Positions 9,411 to 18,192 of a stretch of DNA of 64,000 nucleotides are shown here, piece after piece. Within the stretch, counting starts at the first letter, position 1, and each line of letters starts with the position of its first letter. This DNA comes from Diaphorobacter aerolatus (GTDB lineage: Bacteria; Pseudomonadota; Gammaproteobacteria; Burkholderiales; Burkholderiaceae_C), in assembly GCF_014489535.1 (NCBI RefSeq), contig NZ_CP060783.1, positions 1,364,001 to 1,428,000 of the forward strand. The letters are read 5' to 3'. Made by a program: the position numbers and the translations under genes. Below the pieces are notes generated by a model. The model saw only the letters and a program-made list of their open reading frames with translations. It searched no databases and was not told the origin of the DNA.

Positions 9411-11665
9411 CTAACAGTTGATGCGCACCAAGTCCGACAGGATGCGGATCAGGTCTTTATTCAGGCGGATGCTGCTTGAGCCACAGGTCAGCAGGATTTC
9501 TTGCGAGGCCGTGATCTCGATTTTCTTGGCCGTGATCTTCTGCGTCTCCTCCACCGTCACCGTGTCGCTCTTGACGGTGGTGGTGCGGGGCCATTGACCA
9601 CCTCGGTCTTGTCCACGCCACTGACCTCAATGCGCTTGCCGCCCACGATCGAGCTGTGCAGCAAGCCCACGTTCTCGGAGTGCACCAGCCCGACGTTGAA
9701 GGTGGAGAGCAGCCCCACCTTCTCCATCCGCATCTGGCCTACCGTGATATCCCATTTCTTCTTGATCTCGTCCGTCTCGTTCTTGAGGACCGTCTTCGTG
9801 CGGCTCTTCCTGACCGTCACATCCTCGTTGTGATCCACGGTACGCGTGCGGCTCTTGTGCACCGTGAGGGTCTCGTTCTTGTCCACCACTTCCGTGCGGT
9901 TGCCGTGAATCGTGATGGTCTCATCCAGATCCACTTCCTCGGTGCGCCACCCGTGCACATTGATCTTCTCGTTACGATCCACGATCTCCGTGCGGTCGCG
10001 GTGAATCGTGTTGAACTCATCCCGGTCGATCACCTTGCGCCGGTCGTTGCCCACCCACTTGTCCTCGTCGTGCTCGACCTCGGTGAGCTGGTCCTTCTGC
10101 GCATGCAGCCACAGTTGTTCCTCACCCTTCTTGTCCTCAAAGCGCAGCGCGTTGGCATCGCCCGCACCGTTCTTCATGCCCGCGCCGCCCGCACCACCCA
10201 GGCTGGAGCGGGTCTTGATGCCCGACTGCGTCTTGTTGGCAGGTAAATCCCACGGCGGCATCTGCATGGCGTTGTAGACCCGGCCCGTGATGATCGGGTA
10301 GTCCGGATCACCGTTCAAAAAATCCACGATCACTTCCTGCCCGATGCGCGGGATGTGCATGGAGCCGTAGTTCGCGCCCGCCCAGGTCTGGCTCACGCGA
10401 ATCCAGCAGCTCGAGTTCTCGTCGTTCTTCCCGTAGCGGTCCCAGTGGAACTGCACCTTCACGCGGCCATACTTATCGGTGTAGATTTCTTCGCCTGCGG
10501 GCCGGTGATGACCGCCGTCTGCGGGCCTGTGGTGTGGGGCTTGGGGTCGTGCGCTGGCTGCGATATGGAACCGATTTGGGGATGACGCTGAAGCTGATGC
10601 GGTACGTGGTCGGGCTGTCGATGCCCGCGCGCTTGGCAGCGCCCGAGCCTCCCGCGCCGTCGCTTCGGCGCACGTTCTCTTCAAAGCGGTAATACGCCGA
10701 CTCGATCAAATATTCCTTGTTCTGGTCGGCTCTCGGGTATTTGCTGAAGGTGAACAGGTAGCCTGGTGCGATGTTGCGCGCATTGCCTTCGCCCTGGGCG
10801 ACTTCGCGCTGGGCCTTTTGCTGCTCGATGCGCACGCGTGCGTAGTTCTCGCCGTCGCCCGCATCGGTGTAGCCACCCGGCCAGTCGTAGAGTTCGCGAC
10901 TGTCCTCGGGTGGCCTGCGGGCTGCTGCTGGCGCGTCTCGAGCAAGGCCTTGGGTTTTTCGAAGTCGTAGTCATCCGATGCGAAGTGGCCGGAAGCGATA
11001 TCTTCGGCAAAGCGCCAATCGTCAATGAAGTCGACGCTGTGAATGTTCGCAGCCCGGTTGCCGGGGTAATAGGAAATGGTGGTCGGTCCGTTGGGAAGAG
11101 GGCCGTGGCTTCCGATGTCGTCCGCCAGCACCAGCTTGTGGCTTCCCTGGCTGTGCTCAAAGAAGAAATAACCGCCCTCGGCTTCAAGAAGGCGCGAGAT
11201 GAAATTGAAGTCGGTCTCGCCGTACTGGACCATATAGTCCCACGCGCGATAGCTGCCGACGAGCCGGTCATCAATGGTGAAACCGTAGGGACCCAGCACT
11301 TCCTTGATGATGTCCGGCACCTTCTTGAACTGGAAGATCTTGAAGTCCGAGCGACGTGTCGCATGCCAGAGCCAGGGGCGCAGCAGAGCCTCATATGCAA
11401 AATGGTCGCCGTCCTTTCCAATATAGGAAAACTGCGTCACCTGTCCCGAGAGAAATCGCTTGCCACTCCCCGCAGTTTCCGTCGTGAGATCGATCTCAAT
11501 GCTCATGTCCTTGCCCAGCAAACTCCTGGCGGCAATCGAGGAATTCTGGCTGATCAGACGAACCCGGTATTCAAACAATCGCGAGATCTGCTCACTGCCC
11601 TCCAATGAGCGGAATTCCAACTCCTCGCCCAGCGGACTGTGGGCAACGAAGGTTCTGTTGGACAT
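9411..11665 (-). CDS. vgrG: VgrG spike protein of type VI secretion; 4 frameshifts, probably sequence errors
   Basis: Repaired length is 752 aa from the ATG at 11665 (GGAG upstream). The N-terminal half is the gp27-like base ([48 protein letters not shown]), then the gp5-like OB fold ([30 protein letters not shown]) and a C-terminal beta-helix with 16-residue repeats (9764-10051). VgrG trimers form the puncturing tip and carry effectors. One missing G/C at each of GGG 10908-10910, GGGG 10543-10546, GGG 10499-10501 and GGGG 9587-9590 restores the frame down to the TAG at 9411. It is the first gene of the vgrG-rhs-immunity unit. No other T6SS structural genes lie in the window, so this is an orphan cargo module. 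Confidence 0.92.
9764..10051 (-). repeat. Six 16-residue tandem repeats in the VgrG beta-helix
   Basis: Six consecutive 48-base units encode variants of H-x-x-RTE-x-VD-x-NE-x-ITV, for example [16 protein letters not shown] and [16 protein letters not shown]. The repeats extend the triple-stranded spike shaft. Protein similarity is clear; DNA copies have diverged. Confidence 0.85.
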
Positions 11666-11969
11666 GGCAACTCCATCGAGAAATGGTTTTGGATAGTTTT
11701 CATAAATACTATGCGTAAATCTGGTTACCAGCAACACATGTTCCAACACGTTGTACGAGAAGACTCGGCTTTTAGACCCGCAACAGATCAGGTTTCACTC
11801 TCACGCCAGGGGAAACATATGATTGTCAAAAATTACATCAGCTCTGCTAAAAGGCCATTCATAGGCATAAAAAAACAAAAATGGGCAAAAGGTGACATGA
11901 CAACGGCACCCTTCCCCACTCTTTGCAAGGCGCACGCAAGATGCAATGCGCCCTGTTGTTACTCACCGA
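11666..11969 (-). other. Intergenic region upstream of vgrG
   Basis: 304 bases between vgrG and the nitroreductase, both on the minus strand. It is more AT-rich than its neighbours and must hold the vgrG promoter and the end of the nitroreductase transcript, but I see no convincing -10/-35 pair, terminator or small gene. Confidence 0.5.
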
Positions 11970-12569
11970 TCAACGAAACGTCTTGAATCGCACGTCATCC
12001 GCGATGAAGGTCTTGTCGCCGATTGGCTTTTCGTTTGAGCCGAAAGGCATTTGCGCGCGCAGTTTCCAGGATGCTGGAAGGCCCCAGGTGCTGGCGACCT
12101 GCTCGTCGATCAGTGGGCTGTAATGCTGCAGGCTGGCGCCGATGCCGGCTTCGGCGAGGACTGTCCAGACGGCGTATTGGGCCATGCCGGACGAATGTTC
12201 GGAGAACATGGGGAACTTGTCGGCATAGATGGGGAATTTGTTTTGCAGTTCGTCGACGACGTCATGGTCTTCGAAGAACAGCACCGTACCGGCTCCTGCA
12301 GCGAACGAGGTCATCTTGGCGTCGGTCGTCACGAAGGCGTCGGCGGGGACGATGGCGCGCAGGGTTTCGCGGGTGAAATTCCACAGTTTTTCATGCTGCG
12401 CTCCAAACAGGATCACGACACGCGAGCTTTGCGAATTGAAGGCCGACGGGGCTTGCCGAACGGCCTCGTGGATCAGCGCCTCGACTTGTGCCTCGGAGAG
12501 GGGAAGGTTCTTGCCGATGGCGTATTGGGTACGGCGTTTGGTGAACAGTTGAATGGCTGTGCTTGTCAT
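11970..12569 (-). CDS. Nitroreductase family protein (Frm2/Hbn1-like)
   Basis: 199 aa, single-domain FMN-dependent nitroreductase fold. The N-terminal RRTQYAIGKNLPLSEAQVEAL and RQAPSAFNSQSSRVVILFG match the small subgroup that includes yeast Frm2/Hbn1 and bacterial fatty-acid-response homologues, and the C-terminal LRAQMPFGSNEKPIGDK is characteristic of it. Such enzymes reduce nitro or quinone compounds with NAD(P)H in the cytoplasm; the natural substrate is unknown. It is a stand-alone gene, with vgrG downstream and the IS element upstream. The ATG at 12569 has only a weak ribosome site. Confidence 0.88.
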   Translation of the reverse strand: MTSTAIQLFTKRRTQYAIGKNLPLSEAQVEALIHEAVRQAPSAFNSQSSRVVILFGAQHEKLWNFTRETLRAIVPADAFVTTDAKMTSFAAGAGTVLFFEDHDVVDELQNKFPIYADKFPMFSEHSSGMAQYAVWTVLAEAGIGASLQHYSPLIDEQVASTWGLPASWKLRAQMPFGSNEKPIGDKTFIADDVRFKTFR

Positions 12570-12787
12570 GAAATCCCTAACTTAGTTGAACATCGCCAGA
12601 GTCGAGCCTCACTGCCCATTTTCATGTGTCAAACGAGACGCATCGATCTGGTTCGCAGGCAGTCTATTGCAGGCGTGACCAGCCCGAGGACTCAGGTAGA
12701 AAATCCAGAGGCGGCATAGGGATGACTTGTGAGTCGTTGAGCGTGGATTGCGGGAAACTGCATTTCACTCACCAAAAACGCCCGGGA

Positions 12788-12816
12788 TGACCCGTCCTAA
12801 ATTACGTTGACACTTT
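12788..12816 (+). repeat. Inverted repeat at the orfB-side end of the IS3 element
   Basis: 29-base terminal repeat starting TGACCCGTCC and containing GTTGACAC. Differs from the other end at positions 12, 16, 18 and 27. It overlaps the orfB stop codon. Confidence 0.9.
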
Positions 12817-13668
12817 AGACGGTTGAACATTCCGGAGTAATTCGGCCATAGACGCCCGGTGCACAGCATTGGGCGTCTGCATTTTCAGCGATGTGTGCAG
12901 TCTCTCGCAGTTGTATATCTGCACGGACTCCTTCACCATTCGCCTGGCCTGGGCCAGATCGGCTGGCCTTTGAAGTAGTAACTCACCTTTCAGGATTCCG
13001 TTGACCCGCTCGGCCAGTGCATTCTGGTAGCAGTCGTAGCCATCGGTCATCGAGCACGTCACCCCGTGACGCTTGTGCAACTCCTGGTAGTAGTCTGCGC
13101 AGTATTGAATGCCTCTGTCCGAATGATGCGTCAGTGGTTGCTGGCTTTGTCGTGCTTTCAATGCGTTCTTGAACGCCTGCGCCACTTCCTGCGTCTGCAG
13201 GCTTGCGTGGACATGCCAGCCCACGATCTTGCGTGAGTAGGCGTCTGTGATCAGGCTCAGGTAGACGAACTTTCCCTGCGTGGGCAGGTAGGTGATGTCC
13301 GCCACCCAGACTTGCTCGCTTCTTGTGGCCTGCTCCTGCTGTGGCCCGCCCTTGAGCAGGTTCGGGTGGCGCCTGAAGCGATGATGGCTGTGAGTTGTCT
13401 TGTGATAGGCCCGCTTTGGCGCAACAAGCATTCTGGCGTTGCGCAGCACATCAAACAGCGCGTCCCGTCCCATCGCTATACCCGCCTTCTGTAGCGGAAC
13501 CTCCAGCATTTTCTGGAGCTTGCGCGTGCCCACCCGGGGTTGGCGCATGCGCTCGTGTTCAACAAGTTGCACGACCGTCTGGGCCTGGTTCATGCGCGCG
13601 GCGTGGCGCTGGCAGCCCTGGTAATGCGCCTGACGGCTCATGCCCATGTGTTGGCAAGCTCTGCTCAC
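12802..13668 (-). CDS. IS3-family transposase OrfB (DDE integrase domain)
   Basis: 288 aa by its own GTG start, more likely made as the C-terminal part of an OrfAB fusion. An HTH_21-like region (GTRKLQKMLEV) precedes the rve core: first Asp in VWVADITYL, second Asp in LTHHSDRGIQY, and Glu in ALAERVNGILKGE, the DDE triad, followed by YNCERLHTSLKMQTP. This domain cuts and joins element ends. It lies one base out of frame behind OrfA. No frameshift damage is seen here, unlike many neighbouring genes. Confidence 0.95.
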   Translation of the reverse strand: MSRACQHMGMSRQAHYQGCQRHAARMNQAQTVVQLVEHERMRQPRVGTRKLQKMLEVPLQKAGIAMGRDALFDVLRNARMLVAPKRAYHKTTHSHHRFRRHPNLLKGGPQQEQATRSEQVWVADITYLPTQGKFVYLSLITDAYSRKIVGWHVHASLQTQEVAQAFKNALKARQSQQPLTHHSDRGIQYCADYYQELHKRHGVTCSMTDGYDCYQNALAERVNGILKGELLLQRPADLAQARRMVKESVQIYNCERLHTSLKMQTPNAVHRASMAELLRNVQPSKVST

Positions 13669-13670
13669 AC

Positions 13671-14063
13671 TCAGTCCTTGGACGAGTTTTTCCTGGAGAA
13701 CTTGCCCAAAGGCTTTTTTACGACACGCACTCCGTAGTCTTTGCGAAGCACATCGATCACTGCTTCAAACAATTGCGCCTTCTGCTGAGAATCCTTGAGC
13801 TGTACTTCAAGCTCCTTGATCCGTTGCTCAGGCGTGAGTGGCTGAGGTTCTTTATCTATCCGCATGGCAGCAGATGATGCACCAACACTCCAGCCCAGTC
13901 GCCCGTGTTTGCGCAACCACACCAACACGGTCGATCTCCCCTGAATGCCGTATTTGCTTTGCGCTTGTCTGTATGTCAGCTCGCCTTTTTCTACCTGCTC
14001 CACCACCGCCAGCTTAAAAGCCAGCGTGTAGTCGCGCTGCGTACGTTTGATCTCTGATTCCAT
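13671..14063 (-). CDS. IS3-family transposase OrfA (helix-turn-helix)
   Basis: 130 aa. The N-terminal half is a helix-turn-helix (AVVEQVEKGELTYRQAQSKYG, split over residues about 20-40), which binds the element ends. The C-terminal part is a leucine-zipper-like coiled coil (EQRIKELEVQLKDSQQK). Near its end the mRNA contains AAAAAAG; a -1 slip there joins OrfA to OrfB. Start is the ATG at 14063, just inside the inverted repeat. Confidence 0.93.
   Translation of the reverse strand: MESEIKRTQRDYTLAFKLAVVEQVEKGELTYRQAQSKYGIQGRSTVLVWLRKHGRLGWSVGASSAAMRIDKEPQPLTPEQRIKELEVQLKDSQQKAQLFEAVIDVLRKDYGVRVVKKPLGKFSRKNSSKD
13713..13719 (-). promoter_or_regulatory. Programmed -1 frameshift site A6G for the OrfAB transposase
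   Basis: Reading the minus strand, GTA AAA AAG contains the slippery heptamer A-AAA-AAG. Slipping back one base changes KKPLGKF to KKAFGQVLQEKL and continues in frame into OrfB (VSRACQHMGMSR). A6G is the classic IS3-family frameshift signal. Confidence 0.85.
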
Positions 14064-14087
14064 CTCGCTTGCCTTTTTTGCAAGTCC

Positions 14088-14116
14088 AAGGTGTCAACTT
14101 TATTCAGGACGGGTCA
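14088..14116 (-). repeat. Inverted repeat at the orfA-side end of the IS3 element
   Basis: 29-base terminal repeat; read on the minus strand it starts TGACCCGTCCTGAAT and matches the opposite end at 25 of 29 positions. Confidence 0.9.
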
Positions 14117-14128
14117 GGAACCAAAGAA

Positions 14129-14151
14129 AAAGGCCTGTGAGTCAGGCCTTT
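14129..14151 (-). terminator. Terminator overlapping the 3' end of the DUF3579 gene
   Basis: AAAGGCCTG / CAGGCCTTT stem with a 5-base loop. On the minus strand it continues into further T residues (CCTTTTTCTTT). The DUF3579 stop codon lies inside the hairpin. Confidence 0.75.
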
Positions 14152-14455
14152 GCGTCGGGCAGGTAGCACGCTTCGGCGACCTGAAGATTGTTGTCTTTTG
14201 CGAAGTTCAACACGAAATCCCACGCCATGGGTTCATACCGCTGCAGTTCCCGATTGACCACCACGCACTTCACTCCGTTCATGCTCGTGGGAATGCACCA
14301 CGGCGAATAGCTCAGGTGGCTTCCGGGCTTGCGCCACCGGGTCGGAACTGGCTCATCACTCCCGCCAGCCGCTCCGCCCAATCACTGGGCCGAAAGGTTT
14401 GCCCCTCCTGCGTGAGCCCTTGAATGAAGATTTCTTTTGCGTCGGGGGAGACCAT
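14142..14455 (-). CDS. DUF3579 family protein; one frameshift, probably sequence error
   Basis: Repaired length is 104 aa. The first part reads MVSPDAKEIFIQGLTQEG and FRPSDWAERLAGVMSQFR; after a shift at GGG 14339-14341 it continues RKPGSHLSYSPWCIPTSMNG and ends EPMAWDFVLNFAKDNNLQ. DUF3579 proteins are small, uncharacterised and near-universal in Burkholderiales, usually close to arginine genes, as here beside argD-argF. The ATG at 14455 has no good ribosome site; the frame stays open upstream to 14596, but that part is not family-like. Function unknown. Confidence 0.8.
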
Positions 14456-14511
14456 CGGTGCGGTGTCGTAATAGTGGGTCGTGGCATCGTGCACCACGTC
14501 GGCGATTCTAA

Positions 14512-14525
14512 CTCTTATATAAGAG
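14512..14525. promoter_or_regulatory. Perfect 14-bp palindrome between DUF3579 and argD, candidate operator
   Basis: CTCTTATATAAGAG is followed directly by a partial echo, ATAAGACA. It sits about 57 bases upstream of the DUF3579 start and 250 bases before argD in the 319-base divergent gap (14456-14774), which otherwise holds no gene. The symmetry and AT-richness in a GC-rich background suggest a regulator site or a -10 region of the DUF3579 promoter. The factor is not known to me with certainty. Confidence 0.5.
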
Positions 14526-14774
14526 ATAAGACACAATGGCCTTGGAAAGTGCTTGCGCCAATAAAAGCAACGCATCACTTTATGCGCTTGATGCATTGAG
14601 TCTCAGGGCCTTTCTGCCGCGCCCGCGCCCTGCGGCGCATGACAGTGATGCGCAATACTCAACGAAGATGCCATGTACAGCCTCTAAAATTGCATCTCGT
14701 TGTGCTGGCTGTAGAACCATTCGTGATCGATAGTGCCAGCTTTGTGTTTCCCAGCAATGTCAGGAGATTTCCGC

Positions 14775-15989
14775 ATGACCGCTTTTGTCGAGGCAGCCTC
14801 ACCCCACGTGATGAACACCTATGGCCGCGTACCCATCGCTCTGGAGCGAGGCCAAGGCGTGCGAGTGTGGGATGTGAATGGCAAGGAGTACCTCGATGGT
14901 CTCGCCGGTATCGCCGTGAACACGCTGGGCCACAACCACCCGAAGTTCGTCCCGGCGCTCCAGGATCAGGTCGCCAAGCTCATCCACACCTCCAACTACT
15001 ACCACGTGCCCGGCCAGGAAGTGCTGGCCAAGCTGCTCACCGAGCGCGCGAAGATGGACAACGTGTTCTTCTGCAACACGGGTCTGGAAGCGAACGAGTG
15101 CGCGATCAAGATCGCACGCAAGTATAGCGTGGACAAGGGCATCGAGAAGCCGGTGATCGTGGTGTATGAACACGCGTTTCATGGCCGCTCCATTGCCACC
15201 ATGACGGCCACGGCCAACCCCAAGATCCGCAACGGCTTCGGCCCCCTGCTCGATGGCTTTCTGCGTGTGCCGGTCAACGACATCGACGCACTGAAGAAGG
15301 CCACCGAAGGCAACCCGAACGTGGTCGCCGTGATGATGGAGCCGATTCAGGGCGAAGGCGGCCTGCATCCGATGCGCGCCGAATACATGAAGCAGGTGCG
15401 CGCACTTTGCGACGCCAACGAGTGGCTGATGATTCTCGACGAGGTGCAGGCCGGCATGGGTCGCACGGGCAAGTGGTTTGCGCACCAGTGGGCGGACGTC
15501 GTGCCCGACGTGATGTCGCTCGCCAAGGGCCTGGGATCGGGCGTGCCGATCGGCGCGGTTGTGGCGCGCGGCAAGGCCTCGACGGTGTTGCAGCCCGGCA
15601 ATCACGGCACGACGTTTGGCGGCAATCCGCTGGCGATGCGCGCCGGTGTGGAAACCATCCGCATCATGGAAGAAGACAAGCTGCTGCAGAACGCGGCCGA
15701 TGTGGGCGAGCATTTCAAAGCAGCGCTCAAGACCGCCTTCGCCGGTGAAAAGGGTGTGCTGGACGTGCGCGGCCAGGGCCTGATGATCGGTGTCGAACTC
15801 GACCGCTCCTGCGGTGCGCTGATCGGCCGTGGTGCCGAGGAAGCCAGCCTGCTGTTCTCGGTCACCGCCGACACCGTGATCCGACTGGTTCCGGCATTGA
15901 TTCTCTCGCGCGCCGAGGCCGATGAAATCGTTGCGCGTCTGGCCCCGCTGGTCAAGAAGTTCCTCTCCGAAGAGCCTGCAAAACCATGA
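14775..15989 (+). CDS. argD: Acetylornithine aminotransferase
   Basis: 404 aa from the ATG at 14775 behind AGGAG; the open frame extends 14 codons further upstream without a start signal. Class III PLP-dependent fold: NTLGHNHPKFV near the N-terminus, the substrate/PLP region VFFCNTGLEANECAIK, the aldimine lysine in MSLAKGLGSGVPIGAV. It converts N-acetylglutamate semialdehyde to N-acetylornithine in arginine synthesis and may also act on succinyldiaminopimelate in lysine synthesis. Its stop overlaps the argF start (ATGA), so the two are coupled. Confidence 0.95.
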   Translation: MTAFVEAASPHVMNTYGRVPIALERGQGVRVWDVNGKEYLDGLAGIAVNTLGHNHPKFVPALQDQVAKLIHTSNYYHVPGQEVLAKLLTERAKMDNVFFCNTGLEANECAIKIARKYSVDKGIEKPVIVVYEHAFHGRSIATMTATANPKIRNGFGPLLDGFLRVPVNDIDALKKATEGNPNVVAVMMEPIQGEGGLHPMRAEYMKQVRALCDANEWLMILDEVQAGMGRTGKWFAHQWADVVPDVMSLAKGLGSGVPIGAVVARGKASTVLQPGNHGTTFGGNPLAMRAGVETIRIMEEDKLLQNAADVGEHFKAALKTAFAGEKGVLDVRGQGLMIGVELDRSCGALIGRGAEEASLLFSVTADTVIRLVPALILSRAEADEIVARLAPLVKKFLSEEPAKP

Positions 15990-16909
15990 AGCATTACCTG
16001 CAGTTTTCCGATTTCAACGCGGACGAGTACAACTACCTGTTCTCGCGTGCGGCGATCATCAAGGGCAAGTTCAAGAGCTACGAGAAATACCACCCGCTGT
16101 TTGATCGCACGCTGGCCATGATTTTCGAGAAGGCCAGCACGCGCACGCGCGTGAGCTTCGAGGCCGGCATGTACCAATTGGGCGGCAGCGTGGTGCATCT
16201 GACCACGGGCGACAGCCAATTGGGGCGTTCCGAGCCCATCGATGACAGCGCCCGCGTGATCAGCCGCATGACCGATCTGGTGATGATCCGCACCTACGAG
16301 CAAAGCAAGATCGAACGCTTCGCCGCGAATTCCCGCGTGCCGGTCATCAACGGCCTGACCAATGAATTCCATCCATGCCAGATCCTCGCCGACATCTTCA
16401 CCTTCATCGAGCACCGCGGCTCGATCAAGGGCAAGACGGTCACCTGGGTCGGTGACGGCAACAACATGGCCAACACCTGGCTGCAAGCCGCCGAGCTGCT
16501 GGACTTCACCGTCCATGTGAGCACGCCCAGTGGCTACGAGGTCGACGAAAAGCTCGCCTTCGGTGGCCGCACACCGCGCCCCGGCTGCTACAAGGTCTTT
16601 GCCGACCCCATGCAGGCATGCAAGGACGCCGACCTCGTCACCACCGACGTGTGGACCAGCATGGGCTACGAAGCCGAAAACGAGAAGCGCATGAAGGCAT
16701 TCGCCGACTGGTGCGTCGATTCGGACATGATGGCCGCCGCCAAGCCCGATGCGCTATTCATGCACTGCCTGCCCGCACACCGGGGCGAGGAGGTCATGGC
16801 CGACGTGATCGACGGCCCGCAATCGGTCGTCTGGGATGAGGCCGAAAATCGCATGCACGCGCAGAAGGCGCTCATGGAGTATTTGCTGCTCGGGCGCCTC
16901 GACTCCTGA
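15986..16909 (+). CDS. argF: Ornithine carbamoyltransferase, anabolic
   Basis: 307 aa, full length. It carries the carbamoyl phosphate site KASTRTRVSFEAG, the FHPCQILAD motif, and the ornithine-binding MHCLPAHRGEEV. It makes citrulline from ornithine and carbamoyl phosphate in the cytoplasm. It starts in the ATGA overlap with argD and ends before an intrinsic terminator at 16973-17003, so argD-argF forms a two-gene unit. Confidence 0.97.
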   Translation: MKHYLQFSDFNADEYNYLFSRAAIIKGKFKSYEKYHPLFDRTLAMIFEKASTRTRVSFEAGMYQLGGSVVHLTTGDSQLGRSEPIDDSARVISRMTDLVMIRTYEQSKIERFAANSRVPVINGLTNEFHPCQILADIFTFIEHRGSIKGKTVTWVGDGNNMANTWLQAAELLDFTVHVSTPSGYEVDEKLAFGGRTPRPGCYKVFADPMQACKDADLVTTDVWTSMGYEAENEKRMKAFADWCVDSDMMAAAKPDALFMHCLPAHRGEEVMADVIDGPQSVVWDEAENRMHAQKALMEYLLLGRLDS

Positions 16910-16972
16910 TGCGGATGAGGGCAACGGGCAACCACCACGTCAGCGCCCTGCCCGAAGTCCCCAAAACCGCCC

Positions 16973-17003
16973 GCCCGCATTCGTTGCATGGCGGGCTTTT
17001 TCT
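16973..17003 (+). terminator. Intrinsic terminator after argF
   Basis: GCCCGC / GCGGGC stem around a 12-base loop, followed by TTTTTCTTT, about 65 bases after argF. The convergent LysR gene ends 40 bases further on. Confidence 0.8.
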
Positions 17004-17041
17004 TTCCCGGATTCAGCGTGCGGTTGCAAGCAGCAGGCGAT

Positions 17042-17992
17042 TCAGAGCGGCGACGGATTTGCGTTCGCTGCTTCATCGGCAGGACTCGGCCCCGCATCCT
17101 GGAACAGACGCGAAAAATTGCAGCACGACTGTGCCAGCATCACGATACCGGCCAACAGATTGCTGCGCTGATCTGCAAGATGCATGGCAACGTAGGTCGT
17201 CTCGGGCAGCGGAGGATTCACGTCGAGCATCTGCAACTGGCCGCTGTCCACCATCGACGCAAAGCAGTCGGCCGGCAAGTAGCTCACGCCAATGCCAGAC
17301 ACCATCAGGCCGATCAGCGCGATCAGGCTGCTGCTCTGCAGGTTGTGCTCGACCTCCACGCCGTGATCCTTCAACCAGCGGCTGTACATCAATCCCGTGC
17401 CAGACAATACGCCCTGAGATAGCAGACGATATGCAGCCAATTCCTGCAAAGTCATGGAACCACGGGTATTCACCAATCCGGGTTTGCACATCCAGACGTT
17501 CTGCACGCTCCCCAACCTGGTGCAGACCGCGCGACCTTCGCGAAAGACGTCCGGCACGATGATGAGATCGATATCGTCGTTCATCAGCCGGTCTCGCAGA
17601 CTGACGCTGGAGTCCACCTCGGGCTCGATCGTCACGCGCGGGTAGTACTGCTGCACCAGCGCCACGAGCCGCGGCAACCAGGTCATGGCTGTGAGTTCGG
17701 TCACACCAAGACGCAATCTGCGCGCAATGGCGTCGGGCCTGCGGAACTGCTCGATGGCGGCATCGCGTTGCGCCAGCAGATTGGCGGCAAGCGTCGCCAA
17801 TTCCTCGCCTTTTTCCGTCAGCCGCGAACTGCGCGCCGTGCGGTCGAACAGCTCGGTTTCGAGTTGCAGTTCCAGTTCCTGAACGCGCCTCGATATGGCC
17901 GACTGGGTTGTGTGCAGCTTGGCCGCAGCCTGCGAAAAGCCGCCGAGCCGCGCGATCCAGTACACCGCTTCAAGCTGTTTGTAGGTCCACAT
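17042..17992 (-). CDS. LysR-family transcriptional regulator
   Basis: 316 aa. Residues 1-60 form the LysR winged helix-turn-helix (LEAVYWIARLGGFSQAAAKL, TQSAISRRVQELE); residues about 90-300 are the periplasmic-binding-like effector domain. It is divergent from the aminotransferase/ABC transporter/aldolase cluster across 200 bases, and LysR proteins usually control the gene they face, so the effector is probably a metabolite of that pathway. No clear T-N11-A box stood out in the gap. Confidence 0.93.
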   Translation of the reverse strand: MWTYKQLEAVYWIARLGGFSQAAAKLHTTQSAISRRVQELELQLETELFDRTARSSRLTEKGEELATLAANLLAQRDAAIEQFRRPDAIARRLRLGVTELTAMTWLPRLVALVQQYYPRVTIEPEVDSSVSLRDRLMNDDIDLIIVPDVFREGRAVCTRLGSVQNVWMCKPGLVNTRGSMTLQELAAYRLLSQGVLSGTGLMYSRWLKDHGVEVEHNLQSSSLIALIGLMVSGIGVSYLPADCFASMVDSGQLQMLDVNPPLPETTYVAMHLADQRSNLLAGIVMLAQSCCNFSRLFQDAGPSPADEAANANPSPL

Positions 17993-18192
17993 CGAAGACG
18001 TTCATTACGGGTTAGCCCTAGACACATGCGTTATTGGCATCAGTAGAGATTGAAAAAAATCGCTTTTTTTAATTTTTCATCAAACTGACAATTTTTCCAA
18101 GCCCTCGATTCACCTCGTGTCTCGTGGGCAGAAACCCGGGACCTCAGCCTGCGCGTTGACGGTGCCGCCCGTTTTGACCGGAGAACAGCCCC

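Larger units (their letters stand above)
12788..14116 (-). mobile_element. Complete IS3-family insertion sequence, 1329 bp
   Basis: Two overlapping transposase frames are bounded by 29-bp inverted repeats that agree at 25 positions and begin TGACCCGTCCT. The flanking trinucleotide GGA occurs on both sides (12785-12787 and 14117-14119), consistent with the 3-bp target duplication usual for IS3 elements. It lies just past the DUF3579 terminator and interrupts no recognisable gene. Open frames, intact ends and a visible target duplication indicate a recent, possibly active copy. Confidence 0.93.
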
